Notes: generated from the sequence alone by a model not told the origin. A stretch of 64,000 bases of DNA from Parageobacillus sp. KH3-4 (GCF_022846435.1 NZ_AP025627.1:282001-346000); one strand, 5' to 3'. Positions 1 through 9,282 are shown, counted from the first letter of the stretch. Program-made: numbers and translations.

Positions 1-1
1 T

Positions 2-48
2 ACGACCGTTCGTTGCGGAAAAGAATGCAACGAAAACGGTCGTTTTTT
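2..48 (+). terminator. Intrinsic terminator of an upstream gene
   Basis: A two-part hairpin is visible: ACGACCGTT pairs with AACGGTCGT and an inner CGTTGC pairs with GCAACG, followed by a T-rich run. It presumably ends a gene lying before the window. Confidence 0.75.
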
Positions 49-213
49 ATTATAATCAGGCGAAAAACCATTCTTCTGATGGCACCGCATCCATTGCGGA
101 ACAGCTTGTTAATGGCAGTTAAGGATAATTGACACAGGATAGGTGTTAGTAGCAGATTGTTTGTTTTATCCAACGCTAGAACATATAAAAGCATAAAATC
201 ACGCCATCATATA

Positions 214-242
214 TTGACAAATATTATTTTTTATGATATTAT
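214..242 (+). promoter_or_regulatory. Sigma-A promoter of the MBL-fold hydrolase gene
   Basis: TTGACA (214-219) and TATTAT (237-242) are separated by 17 bases, a near-consensus vegetative promoter. It would give an AT-rich leader of about 90 nt before the start codon at 342. Confidence 0.65.
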
Positions 243-341
243 ATAAATTTTATTAATTTAAATTTTGGTTAGAGATGTGGTAAATAATATATGTAATGTT
301 TAGCATTAAAACTAATTTTATTCATTGAGGGAGAGGATTCA

Positions 342-1082
342 ATGAAGATTTCGAATGGAGTAGCAATGCTTGAATTAAAAGTTCAAGGTTTTGTTTTAAA
401 TCCTACGCTGATTTGGGATGATGAAACTGCTGTTTTAATTGATGCCGGTATGCCTGGGCAATTAGAACAAATACGTGCCGCCATGAGTGAGGTCGGCGTC
501 TCCTTTGATAAATTGAAAGCAGTCATTCTGACGCATCAGGATTTGGATCACATAGGGGGTCTTCCTGAAATACGAAAAGTATCCACTAACCGCATTGAAG
601 TGTACGCACACGAGCTTGACAAACCATATATTGAAGGGGCTTTGCCTCTTATCAAAACAGACCCCAACCGCATGAGTAAAGAAGAATGGGCGTCTCTTCC
701 AGAGGAAGTGCGGATTTTATATCAGAATCCTCCGAAAGTGAAAGTTGACAAGACTGTGGATGACGGTCAAGAGCTTCCTTATTGCGGGGGGATTCGTGTT
801 ATTTTTACGCCTGGGCATACTCCGGGGCATATTAGTCTGTATTTAAAACAAAGTAAAATCCTCGTTGCTGGGGATGCAATGATATGTTTAGACGGCTCTT
901 TGCACGGACCGGTTCAGAAAACAACGCTAGATATGAATACAGCGCTTCGTTCTTTGGAAAAATTTTTGGACTTGGATATCGAATCTGTGATTTGTTATCA
1001 CGGAGGTATTTGTAATGGCAACGTGAAAAACCAGCTCCAGCACCTTGTAAGGAAAGAACGCAACACAGCGGAAAAGAAATGA
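342..1082 (+). CDS. MBL-fold metallo-hydrolase
   Basis: A 246-residue metallo-beta-lactamase-fold protein. The signature reads H65-Q-D67-L-D69-H70-IGG, so the second histidine of the usual HxHxDH motif is an aspartate, a variant seen in some members. A later TPGHTPGH segment and an AGDA segment supply further metal ligands. No signal peptide is seen, so it is probably a cytoplasmic hydrolase of a thioester, lactone or phosphoester type; the substrate cannot be told from sequence. The start follows GGGAGAGG at good spacing. It stands alone behind its own promoter, with the TetR locus downstream on the same strand. Confidence 0.88.
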   Translation: MKISNGVAMLELKVQGFVLNPTLIWDDETAVLIDAGMPGQLEQIRAAMSEVGVSFDKLKAVILTHQDLDHIGGLPEIRKVSTNRIEVYAHELDKPYIEGALPLIKTDPNRMSKEEWASLPEEVRILYQNPPKVKVDKTVDDGQELPYCGGIRVIFTPGHTPGHISLYLKQSKILVAGDAMICLDGSLHGPVQKTTLDMNTALRSLEKFLDLDIESVICYHGGICNGNVKNQLQHLVRKERNTAEKK

Positions 1083-1294
1083 AAGTGGATACATTCAAAA
1101 AATAGCAGTTTTATAGGCAGCTAAAAAACGCTTTCTATTAAGCCATTAGAAATCGCGGCTTCATAAATAAGCGGCTTTGGTTTGTGGAGCCATCATCCGC
1201 GGTGAAGCCTGCCTCATCGTCTAAAGGATCGGCAGGAAAGGAAGTGGCGAAGAAGAGGGGTAAAAAAGCAAATGGACAATTTTTTATTATTTCA

Positions 1295-1409
1295 TGACTA
1301 TTAAGTCAATAAAAATTTGACTATATAGTCATTTTTGTGAACAAAATTGTTGATAAAAAATAAAAAGATGCTTATAATGATGTTCATGGTGGAAATGACC
1401 ATCAGGTCA
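1295..1409 (+). promoter_or_regulatory. Three operator-like palindromes of the TetR/efflux locus
   Basis: Three copies of TGACY-N4-RGTCA are seen at 1295-1308, 1318-1331 and 1396-1409; the middle one is a perfect 14-base palindrome (TGACTATATAGTCA). Two sit upstream of the -35 element and one just downstream of the -10 element of the promoter at 1350-1378. This arrangement fits autoregulation by the TetR-family protein encoded downstream; binding is inferred. Confidence 0.65.
1350..1378 (+). promoter_or_regulatory. Sigma-A promoter of the TetR/MFS operon
   Basis: TTGATA (1350-1355) and TATAAT (1373-1378) with a 17-base spacer. The promoter is flanked by the three TGACY-N4-RGTCA palindromes. 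Confidence 0.7.
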
Positions 1410-1441
1410 AATTTGCGGCATATGAATCGAGGTGCTTTTCA

Positions 1442-1603
1442 ATGGACAAACGCAACAAACAAATTCGCTTTGAACATGTAGTGGAAGCGATGCGAAAACA
1501 TGGGGTACACGTTGAACTCGTCAAGCCGCGTGCGCAGTTGTCTGTATATAAGCATACGCCACAAAACGAGTGCCCTTCTGTTCATGAAATTTCCTCTATC
1601 TAG
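1442..1603 (+). CDS. Small hypothetical protein leading the TetR operon
   Basis: A 53-codon frame lies between the operator region and the tetR-like gene. It starts with ATG after GAGGTG and ends 14 bases before the next start. The product begins MDKRNKQIRFEHVVEAMRKH and is basic in its first half; it has no signal peptide, membrane segment or domain that I recognise. Its place as first gene of a drug-response operon suggests either a leader peptide or a small accessory factor. It could also be chance coding, but the ribosome site and tight spacing favour a real gene. Confidence 0.55.
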   Translation: MDKRNKQIRFEHVVEAMRKHGVHVELVKPRAQLSVYKHTPQNECPSVHEISSI

Positions 1604-1617
1604 GAGATGAAAAAGGG

Positions 1618-2559
1618 ATGGCCGATGAACGCAAAGTCCAGTTTATTGAAACAGCTATGAAATTATTTGCGGAAAAAGGGTATTACTCTACATCGATTCA
1701 AGATATTGTCGATGCATGGGGAATTTCGAAAGGAGCGTTTTATCATCACTTTTCGTCAAAAGAAGACTTAATGCTCGCCATCATTCAGCACCATTTTGAA
1801 AAAATGCTGGCAAGCATCACCGCCATTCCGCAGGATAGCGGTTCGGAAAAAGAGCGGTTTATTCAGCAAATTGCTGCGCATTTTGCGAATATGCATGAGC
1901 ATAAAGACTTTTTGCAGATGATGATCACTGAACAGCTGCCAAAAATTAGCCGCGATATTCATCTTTATTTATTGAAGCAGCAAACTTACATTTTTTCGTG
2001 GTATTGCGCTCGCCTCATCGAAGTATACGGAACAGAGATAGAGCGGTACGTGTTTGATGTGGCGACGATGTTAAACGGTATGATTCGCCAATATATGTTT
2101 TGTTTCTTTTTGCAGGCAAATAAGCTGCATGCCGAAGAATTGGCGCGTTTTCTCGTGCGGCGTTTGGATGCGATCGTTGCGAGTTTTTCCCATGATGAAG
2201 CGCCGATTTTAAACAAAGAAATATTAAAGCCGTTGATCGAAATGGAAGAAAAAGAGTGGCGTGTATTGCAAGAAAAGATTAGCGCCCACATTGCCCATAT
2301 GCAAAAAAAGATTTTATCACTTTCGCTCGATAAAAAGATACAGCACGAGATTTATGCCGCGCTTGATGCGTTAGAAGCAGAGTTAATGAATGAAGAGTCG
2401 GCACCTAGGGAATATGTCGTACAAGGGATTTTATTATATATCGAAAAACAGCATATTCCGTCGCTAGCCGATGATTTAGCGTCGTTGACAGAAGTCGTTC
2501 AACAATATATGACAACGAATAGATGGGAGAGAAGAAAATGGAAAAAGGAAATGAATTAG
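1618..2559 (+). CDS. TetR/AcrR-family transcriptional regulator
   Basis: A 313-residue TetR-family regulator. The N-terminal helix-turn-helix is clear at residues 8-50 (AEKGYYSTSIQDIVDAWGIS followed by KGAFYHHFSSKEDL). The protein is unusually long for the family (usually about 190-220): a charged, probably coiled-coil tail of about 100 residues follows the ligand-binding region. Its end overlaps the start of the downstream efflux pump gene, so the two are translationally coupled, and it probably represses the promoter at 1350-1378 until a pump substrate binds. The ligand is unknown. Confidence 0.92.
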   Translation: MADERKVQFIETAMKLFAEKGYYSTSIQDIVDAWGISKGAFYHHFSSKEDLMLAIIQHHFEKMLASITAIPQDSGSEKERFIQQIAAHFANMHEHKDFLQMMITEQLPKISRDIHLYLLKQQTYIFSWYCARLIEVYGTEIERYVFDVATMLNGMIRQYMFCFFLQANKLHAEELARFLVRRLDAIVASFSHDEAPILNKEILKPLIEMEEKEWRVLQEKISAHIAHMQKKILSLSLDKKIQHEIYAALDALEAELMNEESAPREYVVQGILLYIEKQHIPSLADDLASLTEVVQQYMTTNRWERRKWKKEMN

Positions 2560-4166
2560 CAATGCAATCGAGCACCATTCGACATCGGAATATATTAATT
2601 ACAGGTCTTATCATTGCCATGCTTTTTGGGGCATTGGACGGAACGATCGTCGGGACGGCGATGCCGCGCATTGTCGGGGAGCTTGGCGGGTTGAGCTTGA
2701 TGACGTGGCTGACGACCGCTTATATGCTCACTTCGACGACGGTCGTGCCGATTGCCGGCAAGCTTGCGGATTTATTAGGTAGACGGGTCATTTATGTGAC
2801 AGGACTCGTCATTTTTATGATTGGCTCCGTGCTTTGCGGCATGGCTGATAATATGACGGAACTCATCATTTACCGCGGGTTGCAAGGAGTCGGCGGGGGA
2901 ATTATGATGCCGATGGCAATGATCGTCATCGGGGATGTGTTTACCGGAAAAGAACGTGCGAAATGGCAAGGGGTGTTCGGTGCGTTATACGGCCTTGCCT
3001 CCGTAATAGGTCCGCAAATCGGCGGCTTTATCGTCGACCATTTGAATTGGCGCTGGGTATTTTATATTAATCTTCCTGTCGGGATTTTGGCAACGATTTT
3101 TATTGCGATGGGATTGAGCAAATATAAAGCCGAAGGGCCAGTGAAATTTGATCTTGCCGGGATGTTTACGATGGTTGTCGGCGTTGTTAGCCTGCTTTTA
3201 GCGTTAACGTTTGGCGGAGATAAGTACGAATGGACATCATGGCAAATCCTGACGCTGTTTGCGGCGGCCCTTGTCTTTTTAACGCTGTTTGTATTCGCAG
3301 AGATGAAAGCAGAAGAACCGATTTTGCCGATGCATTTATTTCGACACCGCACGTTTATCGTGCTAAATGGAATTGGCTTTTTAATGAGTGTCGGCATGTT
3401 TGGAGCGATTATGTTCGTTCCGTTTTTTATGCAAGGAGTTGTCGGAGTGAGCGCAACCCAGTCCGGCACGATTATGACGCCGATGATGATTACAATGATT
3501 ATCGGAAGCATCATTGGCGGCCGAACTGTTTATAAAATTGGCGTAAAATCACAGATATTCATTGGCATGGTCATTATGGCAGCGGGGTTCAGTTTATTAA
3601 GCACGATGGACGTGGATACATCGAAATGGACGGCCACGTTGTATATGATCATTTTAGGGCTTGGAATGGGGTTAGTGATGCCGATTTTAACGCTTGCTTT
3701 GCAAGAGAGTTTTCCAAAGTCTGAGCTTGGCGTCGTCACTTCCTCAAGCCAATTTTTCCGCTCGATCGGCGGAACGTTTGGTATGACGGTGTTGGGAGCG
3801 ATTATGAACCATCGCTCGAGCCAGCTGCTTGACGATCGGCTCATGCCAATGCTTCAGTCGCTTCCTGCGCAGGCAAAAGGCATGGTGGATCGATTTGCCC
3901 ATATGATTCATGATGATCCGCAAGGGCTTTATTCGATTTTGTTTAGCCCGGAAGCGCTAGAGAAAATACCGCCGCAAATGCGGGAAACATTTGTGCCGAT
4001 TTTAAAACAGTCGCTCGTCGATTCGCTTCATTCCGTATTTTTGTTTGGGCTTATTTTTGTCATCGGCGGAACGGCGCTTGTATTTGGGTTGAAAAAAATC
4101 AAGCTATCCGACAAACAACGGACATTACAAGAAATGGGCAAAAACGAAGAACTGCCGCAGAACTGA
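2538..4166 (+). CDS. MFS multidrug efflux transporter, DHA2 (14-TM) family
   Basis: A 542-residue drug:proton antiporter of the EmrB/QacA (DHA2) family in the cytoplasmic membrane. Visible marks are an early DGTIVGTAMPRI segment, the loop motif GKLADLLGRR, and the antiporter motif C (GLASVIGPQIGG). Hydrophobic segments run through the whole length and fit about 14 helices. I chose ATG 2538 because it follows GGGAGAGAAG at good spacing; the in-frame ATG at 2523 has none. It overlaps the regulator gene by 22 bases and is its likely target. Confidence 0.93.
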   Translation: MEKGNELAMQSSTIRHRNILITGLIIAMLFGALDGTIVGTAMPRIVGELGGLSLMTWLTTAYMLTSTTVVPIAGKLADLLGRRVIYVTGLVIFMIGSVLCGMADNMTELIIYRGLQGVGGGIMMPMAMIVIGDVFTGKERAKWQGVFGALYGLASVIGPQIGGFIVDHLNWRWVFYINLPVGILATIFIAMGLSKYKAEGPVKFDLAGMFTMVVGVVSLLLALTFGGDKYEWTSWQILTLFAAALVFLTLFVFAEMKAEEPILPMHLFRHRTFIVLNGIGFLMSVGMFGAIMFVPFFMQGVVGVSATQSGTIMTPMMITMIIGSIIGGRTVYKIGVKSQIFIGMVIMAAGFSLLSTMDVDTSKWTATLYMIILGLGMGLVMPILTLALQESFPKSELGVVTSSSQFFRSIGGTFGMTVLGAIMNHRSSQLLDDRLMPMLQSLPAQAKGMVDRFAHMIHDDPQGLYSILFSPEALEKIPPQMRETFVPILKQSLVDSLHSVFLFGLIFVIGGTALVFGLKKIKLSDKQRTLQEMGKNEELPQN

Positions 4167-4187
4167 GCCTCCGCGGCAGTTTTTTTC
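4150..4187 (+). terminator. Intrinsic terminator of the TetR/MFS operon
   Basis: AACTGCCGC (4150-4158) pairs with GCGGCAGTT (4173-4181), followed by seven T's. The left arm lies within the last codons of the pump gene. Confidence 0.88.
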
Positions 4188-4325
4188 GTAAATGAGGCTG
4201 TCAGCGGGGCTGAGGAGGCTGTGTTTCAAAAGAAGGACAAAATGCGGCTTGCGATTTGTTGGAGCGTTTTTTTATTTATTCAACAGAACAAACTGTCATG
4301 TTTTAAACGGAACGGAAACAATCAG

Positions 4326-4661
4326 CTAGTCAAACACTTTAGAGCGGGTGAGAAAGCGGACGCCTTCTGGACCTTCTAAGGAAAACATGCCGCCGCGCCC
4401 GGGAACGACGTCAATAATAAGCTGCGTATGTTTCCAATATTCGTATTGCGCTTTGGAAATGTAAAACGGGCAGCCGCCGATTTCTCCAAGCAGCACGTCG
4501 GAATCGCCGATGATTAGATCGCCTTGCGGGTAGCACATCGGTGAGCTGCCATCACAGCACCCGCCCGATTGATGAAACATGAGCGGCCCGTATTTTGCCT
4601 TTAGCTTTTCAATCAGCTCCAAAGCGGCTTCAGTCGCGATCACTTTTGGCTGGTCACTCAT
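4326..4661 (-). CDS. DUF779 domain-containing protein
   Basis: A 111-residue protein of the DUF779 family, recognisable by SGGCCDGSSPMCYP and the central GGCPFYISKAQYEYWKHTQ segment. The cysteines (CC near residue 35, C43 and another in GGCPF) suggest metal binding or redox chemistry, but the function is not established. DUF779 genes commonly accompany aldehyde or alcohol dehydrogenase genes, and here the gene follows an aldehyde dehydrogenase after 66 bases. The shared operon suggests a helper role for that enzyme; this is inference. The start follows AGGAGGG. Confidence 0.88.
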   Translation of the reverse strand: MSDQPKVIATEAALELIEKLKAKYGPLMFHQSGGCCDGSSPMCYPQGDLIIGDSDVLLGEIGGCPFYISKAQYEYWKHTQLIIDVVPGRGGMFSLEGPEGVRFLTRSKVFD

Positions 4662-4694
4662 CGTAAATCCCTCCTAAAAATGGATGAGCAGGAA

Positions 4695-4719
4695 AGGCAG
4701 CGTGAAACACACGCTGCCT
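4695..4719 (-). terminator. Hairpin between aldehyde dehydrogenase and DUF779 genes
   Basis: AGGCAGCGTG and CACGCTGCCT form a 10-bp stem just downstream of the dehydrogenase stop. No proper T-run follows, so it may attenuate transcription or protect the upstream mRNA rather than terminate. Confidence 0.5.
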
Positions 4720-4727
4720 GAAAAATA

Positions 4728-6248
4728 TTAGAAGAGCCCGAGTTTTTTCGGCGAATAGCTGACGAGCAAGTTTTTCGTTTGTTGATAATGTTCAAGCATC
4801 ATTTTATGCGTTTCACGGCCGAATCCGGATAATTTATAGCCTCCGAATGCCGCGTGCGCAGGATACACGTGGTAGCAGTTTGTCCAGACGCGTCCTGCCT
4901 GGATGCCGCGCCCGACGCGATAAGCGGTATTAATGTCGCGCGTCCAGACGCCGGCGCCTAAGCCGTACAATGTTTCGTTGGCGATTTCCAACGCTTCGTC
5001 GAAGTCTTTAAAGGTTGTGACGGAGACGACCGGTCCGAAAATTTCTTCTTGGAAAATGCGCATTTTATTATGACCTTTGAACACCGTCGGTTTCACGTAG
5101 TAGCCATCTCTTAAGTCGCCTTCTAAGTAGTTGCGTTCTCCGCCGATAAGCAATTCGGCGCCTTCTTGTTTGCCGATATCAATGTACGATAATATTTTTT
5201 CCAATTGTTCCGAAGATGCTTGCGCGCCAATCATTGTTTCCGTATCGAGCGGATTACCTTGTTTAATTTGTTTTACACGCTCTAACGCGCGCTCCATAAA
5301 TTTATCGTAAATCGATTCTTGGATGAGGGCGCGGGAAGGGCACGTACACACTTCGCCTTGGTTTAACGCGAACAGCGTAAAGCCTTCGAGCGCTTTATCG
5401 AAAAATTCATCGTCTTTTGCCGCTACGTCTTCGAAGAAAATGTTTGGCGATTTTCCGCCAAGCTCTAATGTTACTGGAATAATGTTTTGCGATGCGTATT
5501 GCATAATTAAGCGTCCTGTTGTCGTTTCGCCGGTGAAAGCAATTTTAGCGATGCGGTTGCTTGAAGCGAGTGGTTTTCCGGCTTCCAAGCCGAATCCGTT
5601 GACGATGTTGACGACACCTGGAGGAAGCAAATCTTCAATGAGTTCCATAAGCACGAGGATCGAAGTTGGTGTTTGTTCTGCAGGTTTTAGGACAACGCAG
5701 TTTCCCGCGGCCAATGCCGGCGCGAGCTTCCAAGCCGCCATTAAAAGCGGGAAGTTCCATGGGATGATTTGTCCGACAACCCCAAGCGGTTCCTTAAAAT
5801 GATAGGCGACTGTATCATGGTCGATTTCCGCTAATGTGCCTTCTTCCGCGCGGATGCAGCCGGCGAAATAGCGGAAATGATCGATGGCAAGCGGAATGTC
5901 CGCATTCAACGTTTCGCGAATCGGCTTGCCGTTTTCCCAAGTTTCCGCGACGGCAAGCATTTCCAAGTTTTCTTCCATGCGGTCGGCGATTTTGTTGAGG
6001 ATGCGCGCGCGTTCGGCAGGAGAAGTGCGCCCCCACGCGTCTTTCGCGGCATGGGCAGCGTCTAATGCTAACTCGATGTCCGCTGCTTTGGAACGCGGTA
6101 CTTCACAATAAGGTTTCCCAGTGACCGGAGAAATGTTTTCAAAATACTCGCCATCGACCGGCGGGACCCATTTGCCGCCAATGAAGTTTTCATAGCGTTT
6201 TTTGAAAGTGATGAGCGAACCAGGCTGCCCAGGTTGAGCGTAAATCAT
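4728..6248 (-). CDS. NAD-dependent aldehyde dehydrogenase (AldB/ExaC/AcoD type)
   Basis: A complete 506-residue aldehyde dehydrogenase oxidising an aldehyde, probably acetaldehyde or a related short-chain compound, to its acid. Seen directly: [12 protein letters not shown], the LELGGKSPN motif with E262 as general base, and [11 protein letters not shown] with catalytic C301. The CTCPSR variant is typical of the AldB/ExaC/AcoD branch. The gene is followed by DUF779, the usual companion of this branch. A near-consensus cre site lies 23 bases upstream of the start, suggesting CcpA-mediated glucose repression. Confidence 0.94.
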   Translation of the reverse strand: MIYAQPGQPGSLITFKKRYENFIGGKWVPPVDGEYFENISPVTGKPYCEVPRSKAADIELALDAAHAAKDAWGRTSPAERARILNKIADRMEENLEMLAVAETWENGKPIRETLNADIPLAIDHFRYFAGCIRAEEGTLAEIDHDTVAYHFKEPLGVVGQIIPWNFPLLMAAWKLAPALAAGNCVVLKPAEQTPTSILVLMELIEDLLPPGVVNIVNGFGLEAGKPLASSNRIAKIAFTGETTTGRLIMQYASQNIIPVTLELGGKSPNIFFEDVAAKDDEFFDKALEGFTLFALNQGEVCTCPSRALIQESIYDKFMERALERVKQIKQGNPLDTETMIGAQASSEQLEKILSYIDIGKQEGAELLIGGERNYLEGDLRDGYYVKPTVFKGHNKMRIFQEEIFGPVVSVTTFKDFDEALEIANETLYGLGAGVWTRDINTAYRVGRGIQAGRVWTNCYHVYPAHAAFGGYKLSGFGRETHKMMLEHYQQTKNLLVSYSPKKLGLF

Positions 6249-6270
6249 CCAAATTCCCCCTTTGTGTTTT

Positions 6271-6284
6271 TGTACACGCTTACA
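6271..6284 (-). promoter_or_regulatory. Putative CcpA cre site upstream of the aldehyde dehydrogenase gene
   Basis: TGTACACGCTTACA matches the consensus TGWAARCGYTWNCW at 13 of 14 positions. Its position just upstream of the coding start fits roadblock or promoter repression. It is predicted only from the match. Confidence 0.6.
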
Positions 6285-6418
6285 AAAAAGTACATATGCA
6301 TAAATAGAGCGAAAAATTCCTCCCGATTATTAAATTATCATTATATGGGAATTTTGTCAAAGAAAATTTTTAATTATTTAAAAATATAAAATATATAAAA
6401 ATAAAAATAATGATGAAT

Positions 6419-6991
6419 CTAGTAATGCAGCTCAAGCCCTTCTAGCCACCGGCTCGCATATACGCTGCTTAAATGATGGAACGCTTCGAGCACATCGCTT
6501 GGATTCGCGGCAAAAAATTGCTTCGCGGCGTTTTGATTGTCTTCATGAATGAATTGAAATAGAAAATCTGTTTTCATGCGATTGACGATCAAAAGCGCAC
6601 AATAAGAACGTTCAAGCTGCTTTTTGCGTTCTGTTTCATCGTGAATTTGTTCGAAATGCGCTTTATAACGGGAAACGAGTTCGGGTATATGTTCGCGAAT
6701 TCGCGCTTGCGCTTCGTTCATCATTTCCTCGACCGCTGCTGGAGAAAGAAAGGACCGTTCTTGCAGCATTGTTCCAAACACTTGTTGCAAGGCGTACGAT
6801 GATTCTGTCGCGAACGCCACGTTCGCAATCAATCCGTGCATATATTCATCCACGTCGGCTGCTTCGATTCGTAATTTCATAATCGTTTCAAGCACGTCCG
6901 AGTGAATTTTTTCTTTCGTCCAATGAGCGGTTAATTCATGAAAAAGCACGGACAATGCGCGGGCAACTTCTTCTTTTGTCATTTGCATCAT
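6419..6991 (-). CDS. Hypothetical helical protein
   Basis: A 190-residue soluble, probably all-helical protein that I do not recognise. It starts MMQMTKEEVARALSVLFHEL and ends WLEGLELHY; there is no signal peptide, membrane segment or metal motif. The first ATG (6991) follows AAGGAA at about six bases and is preferred over the ATG three codons later. It is transcribed toward the aldehyde dehydrogenase gene, with about 170 AT-rich bases between, and divergently from the DUF1284 gene. Its size and helical look resemble the ligand half of TetR-like proteins, but I see no helix-turn-helix. Confidence 0.7.
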   Translation of the reverse strand: MMQMTKEEVARALSVLFHELTAHWTKEKIHSDVLETIMKLRIEAADVDEYMHGLIANVAFATESSYALQQVFGTMLQERSFLSPAAVEEMMNEAQARIREHIPELVSRYKAHFEQIHDETERKKQLERSYCALLIVNRMKTDFLFQFIHEDNQNAAKQFFAANPSDVLEAFHHLSSVYASRWLEGLELHY

Positions 6992-7134
6992 CGACAGTTC
7001 CTTTCTTGACGTTGTTGTAATTTAAGAATGCCACGTCTGTTTATGATCCGTCAATGCTCGTTCCTGTTTTCGAGTTGTACAATCGCGTTTCTTTCAGTAA
7101 GATGGAACTAATAGAAAGGGGAAGGAGAGAAACG

Positions 7135-7578
7135 ATGAAGCCGCTGCGGTTGCGAGGCCATCATTTATTATGTGTTCATGGATTTCGCGGGATGGGATAC
7201 AGCCCGTCGTTTGTCGAAAAAATGTGGGAAGTAGTGGCGAAAATTCGCGATGAAGAGCAAGATTTTCCGATTCAAGTCGTTGCCGCGCTCGACGATGCGT
7301 GCATGGCGTGTCCGCATCACGGGGAAACGGCATGCCAAGCGGCCCCGGATTCGAACGAACATGTTCTTTCGATGGATCAAAAAGTGATCCGTCATTTAGG
7401 AATTGAAGAAGGCGGAGTTTATTTAAAGTCGGAATTGGTGCGGCGGACAGCGCAAAGGGTGCGCCCGGATGATTTGGACTACTTATGCGCCAACTGTTCG
7501 TGGCTTCCGTACGGCGTATGCAAGGAAGGGATTGCGAATGTGCAAAACGGCAACGTCGCGCAAAAAAGTGAAGGATGA
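7135..7578 (+). CDS. DUF1284 domain-containing protein
   Basis: A 147-residue protein of the DUF1284 family, recognised by the N-terminal LRLRGHHLLCVHGFRGMGYS and by regularly placed cysteines (DDACMACPHHG, ETACQ, LCANCSW, YGVCKEG) that look like an iron-sulfur site. The family occurs in many Firmicutes and archaea and has no firmly established role. I chose ATG 7135, directly after GGGGAAGGAGAG; the upstream in-frame ATG at 7054 has no ribosome site. It is monocistronic as far as can be seen. Confidence 0.88.
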   Translation: MKPLRLRGHHLLCVHGFRGMGYSPSFVEKMWEVVAKIRDEEQDFPIQVVAALDDACMACPHHGETACQAAPDSNEHVLSMDQKVIRHLGIEEGGVYLKSELVRRTAQRVRPDDLDYLCANCSWLPYGVCKEGIANVQNGNVAQKSEG

Positions 7579-7785
7579 TGGACGGCGTTGGCAGGAAGGA
7601 GGTTTGCGCAATTGGCGCTGTAGCGCGGTCAAGTTCTGATTATTGTGTAAAGGTTTGTGCTCGGTCCAGCGAATTTAGGTTTTAGGAAAATCAAATATCT
7701 TTTTACATAAATTCCTATAATTTCATCCCATAGTGATTATTATTGTCAGAATTCAGCAAAAATAATGGCTCCATCTATGAAAAAG

Positions 7786-7796
7786 TGTGGTATGAT
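7786..7796 (+). promoter_or_regulatory. Possible extended -10 promoter of the aspartokinase gene
   Basis: TGTGGTATGAT matches the extended -10 form TRTGnTATAAT with one change, 43 bases before the ATG at 7840. No convincing -35 element is seen. Confidence 0.4.
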
Positions 7797-7839
7797 AAAC
7801 AAATATAAGAGATTTTTCAGACAGAAAGGGTTATGGAAC

Positions 7840-9216
7840 ATGAAAGTAGCAAAATTTGGCGGAAGCTCGGTCGCAAGCGCCACGCAGTTTCGAAAAGTGG
7901 CTGATATTGTCGGCTCTGACGTGGAGCGCCGCATTATTGTCGTGTCAGCGCCCGGGAAGCGATTTAAAGATGACATAAAAATAACCGATATTCTTATTCA
8001 ATTGGCGCAAGCCGTCATGGATGGGAAAGCGTGCGACGAAATCGTTCAAGCGGTAGTAAAGAGATATGCGGAAATCGCCAAGGAACTCGAATTGCCGGCA
8101 GACGAGTTCTTGGCAGAATTGGAAAACGATTTGCGCTGGAAAATGAGCGAATATCGAGACAATCCTAGCCGTTTGATGGACGCGATCAAAGCGAGCGGGG
8201 AAGATCATAATGCTAGATTGATGGCGCTCTATTTACAGGAGATAGGGCTGGAAGCAAGCTACGTCAACCCGCGGGAAGCGGGAATTGTCGTTACGGATGA
8301 ACCGGGAAATGCGCAAATTTTGCCGGAATCGTATGAAAAGCTGTTTCATTTGCGAAAACGGCGCGGCGTGTTAGTGATTCCAGGATTTTTTGGCTACTCG
8401 CCAGAAGGGAATATTGTCACATTCCCGCGCGGCGGTTCGGATATTACTGGATCGATTGTGGCAGCTGGGGTGAAAGCGGACGTATATGAAAACTTTACGG
8501 ACGTTGATTCGATTTATTGCGTCAATCCTTCCATTGTCGAAAATCCGCGCCAGTTAAAAGAAATTACATATCGGGAAATGCGCGAGCTTTCTTATTCAGG
8601 GTTTTCCGTGTTTCATGACGAAGCGCTGGAACCAGTTTATAAATCGGGCATTCCCGTTTGTGTGAAAAACACGAATAACCCCGCCGCTCCGGGCACTTGG
8701 ATTGTCGCAAAACGCAACCATCTCGACGAGCCGATTGCCGGCATCGCCAGCGATACGGGATTTTGCAGCATTAACATCAGCAAATATTTAATGAACAGGG
8801 AAATCGGATTTGGACGTAAACTGCTGCAAATTTTAGAGGATGAAGGAATTTCGTATGAACATACTCCGTCCGGAATTGACAACATGTCCGTTATTTTACG
8901 GGCAAATCAGCTAGAAGGAGGAAAAGAGCAGCGCATTTTAGACCGCATTCAAACGGAGCTGAAAGTCGACGAAGTTCATATTGAGCGCGGGCTTGCGCTC
9001 ATCATGGTCGTTGGCGAAGGGATGGAGCGCACTGTCGGGATGGCGGCAAAGGCGACTACGGCGCTTGCGAAGGCAAACATTAACCTCGAAATGATCAACC
9101 AAGGTTCATCGGAAGTAAGCATGATGTTCGGCGTAAAAGAAGAAGTCGTAGTCGATGCGGTGCGCGCGCTCTACCAAGCGTATTTTCAAGAGGCAGTCGT
9201 AGGAAACGAAGTTTAA
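7840..9216 (+). CDS. yclM: Aspartate kinase (YclM/ThrD type, monofunctional)
   Basis: A 458-residue aspartokinase making 4-phospho-L-aspartate, the first step toward lysine, threonine and methionine. It opens with KVAKFGGSSVAS, the nucleotide-binding signature; the RGGSDITGS segment and the VYENFTDVDSIY segment are also characteristic. Two ACT domains at the C-terminus (from about residue 310) point to feedback control by an amino acid. Its length and N-terminus match the YclM (aspartokinase III) branch rather than LysC. ATG 7840 follows GAAAGGG. A terminator follows directly. Confidence 0.92.
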   Translation: MKVAKFGGSSVASATQFRKVADIVGSDVERRIIVVSAPGKRFKDDIKITDILIQLAQAVMDGKACDEIVQAVVKRYAEIAKELELPADEFLAELENDLRWKMSEYRDNPSRLMDAIKASGEDHNARLMALYLQEIGLEASYVNPREAGIVVTDEPGNAQILPESYEKLFHLRKRRGVLVIPGFFGYSPEGNIVTFPRGGSDITGSIVAAGVKADVYENFTDVDSIYCVNPSIVENPRQLKEITYREMRELSYSGFSVFHDEALEPVYKSGIPVCVKNTNNPAAPGTWIVAKRNHLDEPIAGIASDTGFCSINISKYLMNREIGFGRKLLQILEDEGISYEHTPSGIDNMSVILRANQLEGGKEQRILDRIQTELKVDEVHIERGLALIMVVGEGMERTVGMAAKATTALAKANINLEMINQGSSEVSMMFGVKEEVVVDAVRALYQAYFQEAVVGNEV

Positions 9217-9230
9217 GCAATACAATACAT

Positions 9231-9282
9231 AAAGAGGCGGAACGAACAGCGGTTTATCGCTTTCGTGTCCGCCTCTTTTTAT
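9231..9282 (+). terminator. Intrinsic terminator of the aspartokinase gene
   Basis: AAAGAGGCGGA (9231-9241) pairs perfectly with TCCGCCTCTTT (9268-9278), followed by T's. Confidence 0.9.

Noticed and set aside
3062-3514. 150-codon minus-strand frame inside the MFS gene
   Set aside because: Antisense shadow of membrane-helix codons; the plus-strand product matches a known family along its whole length.
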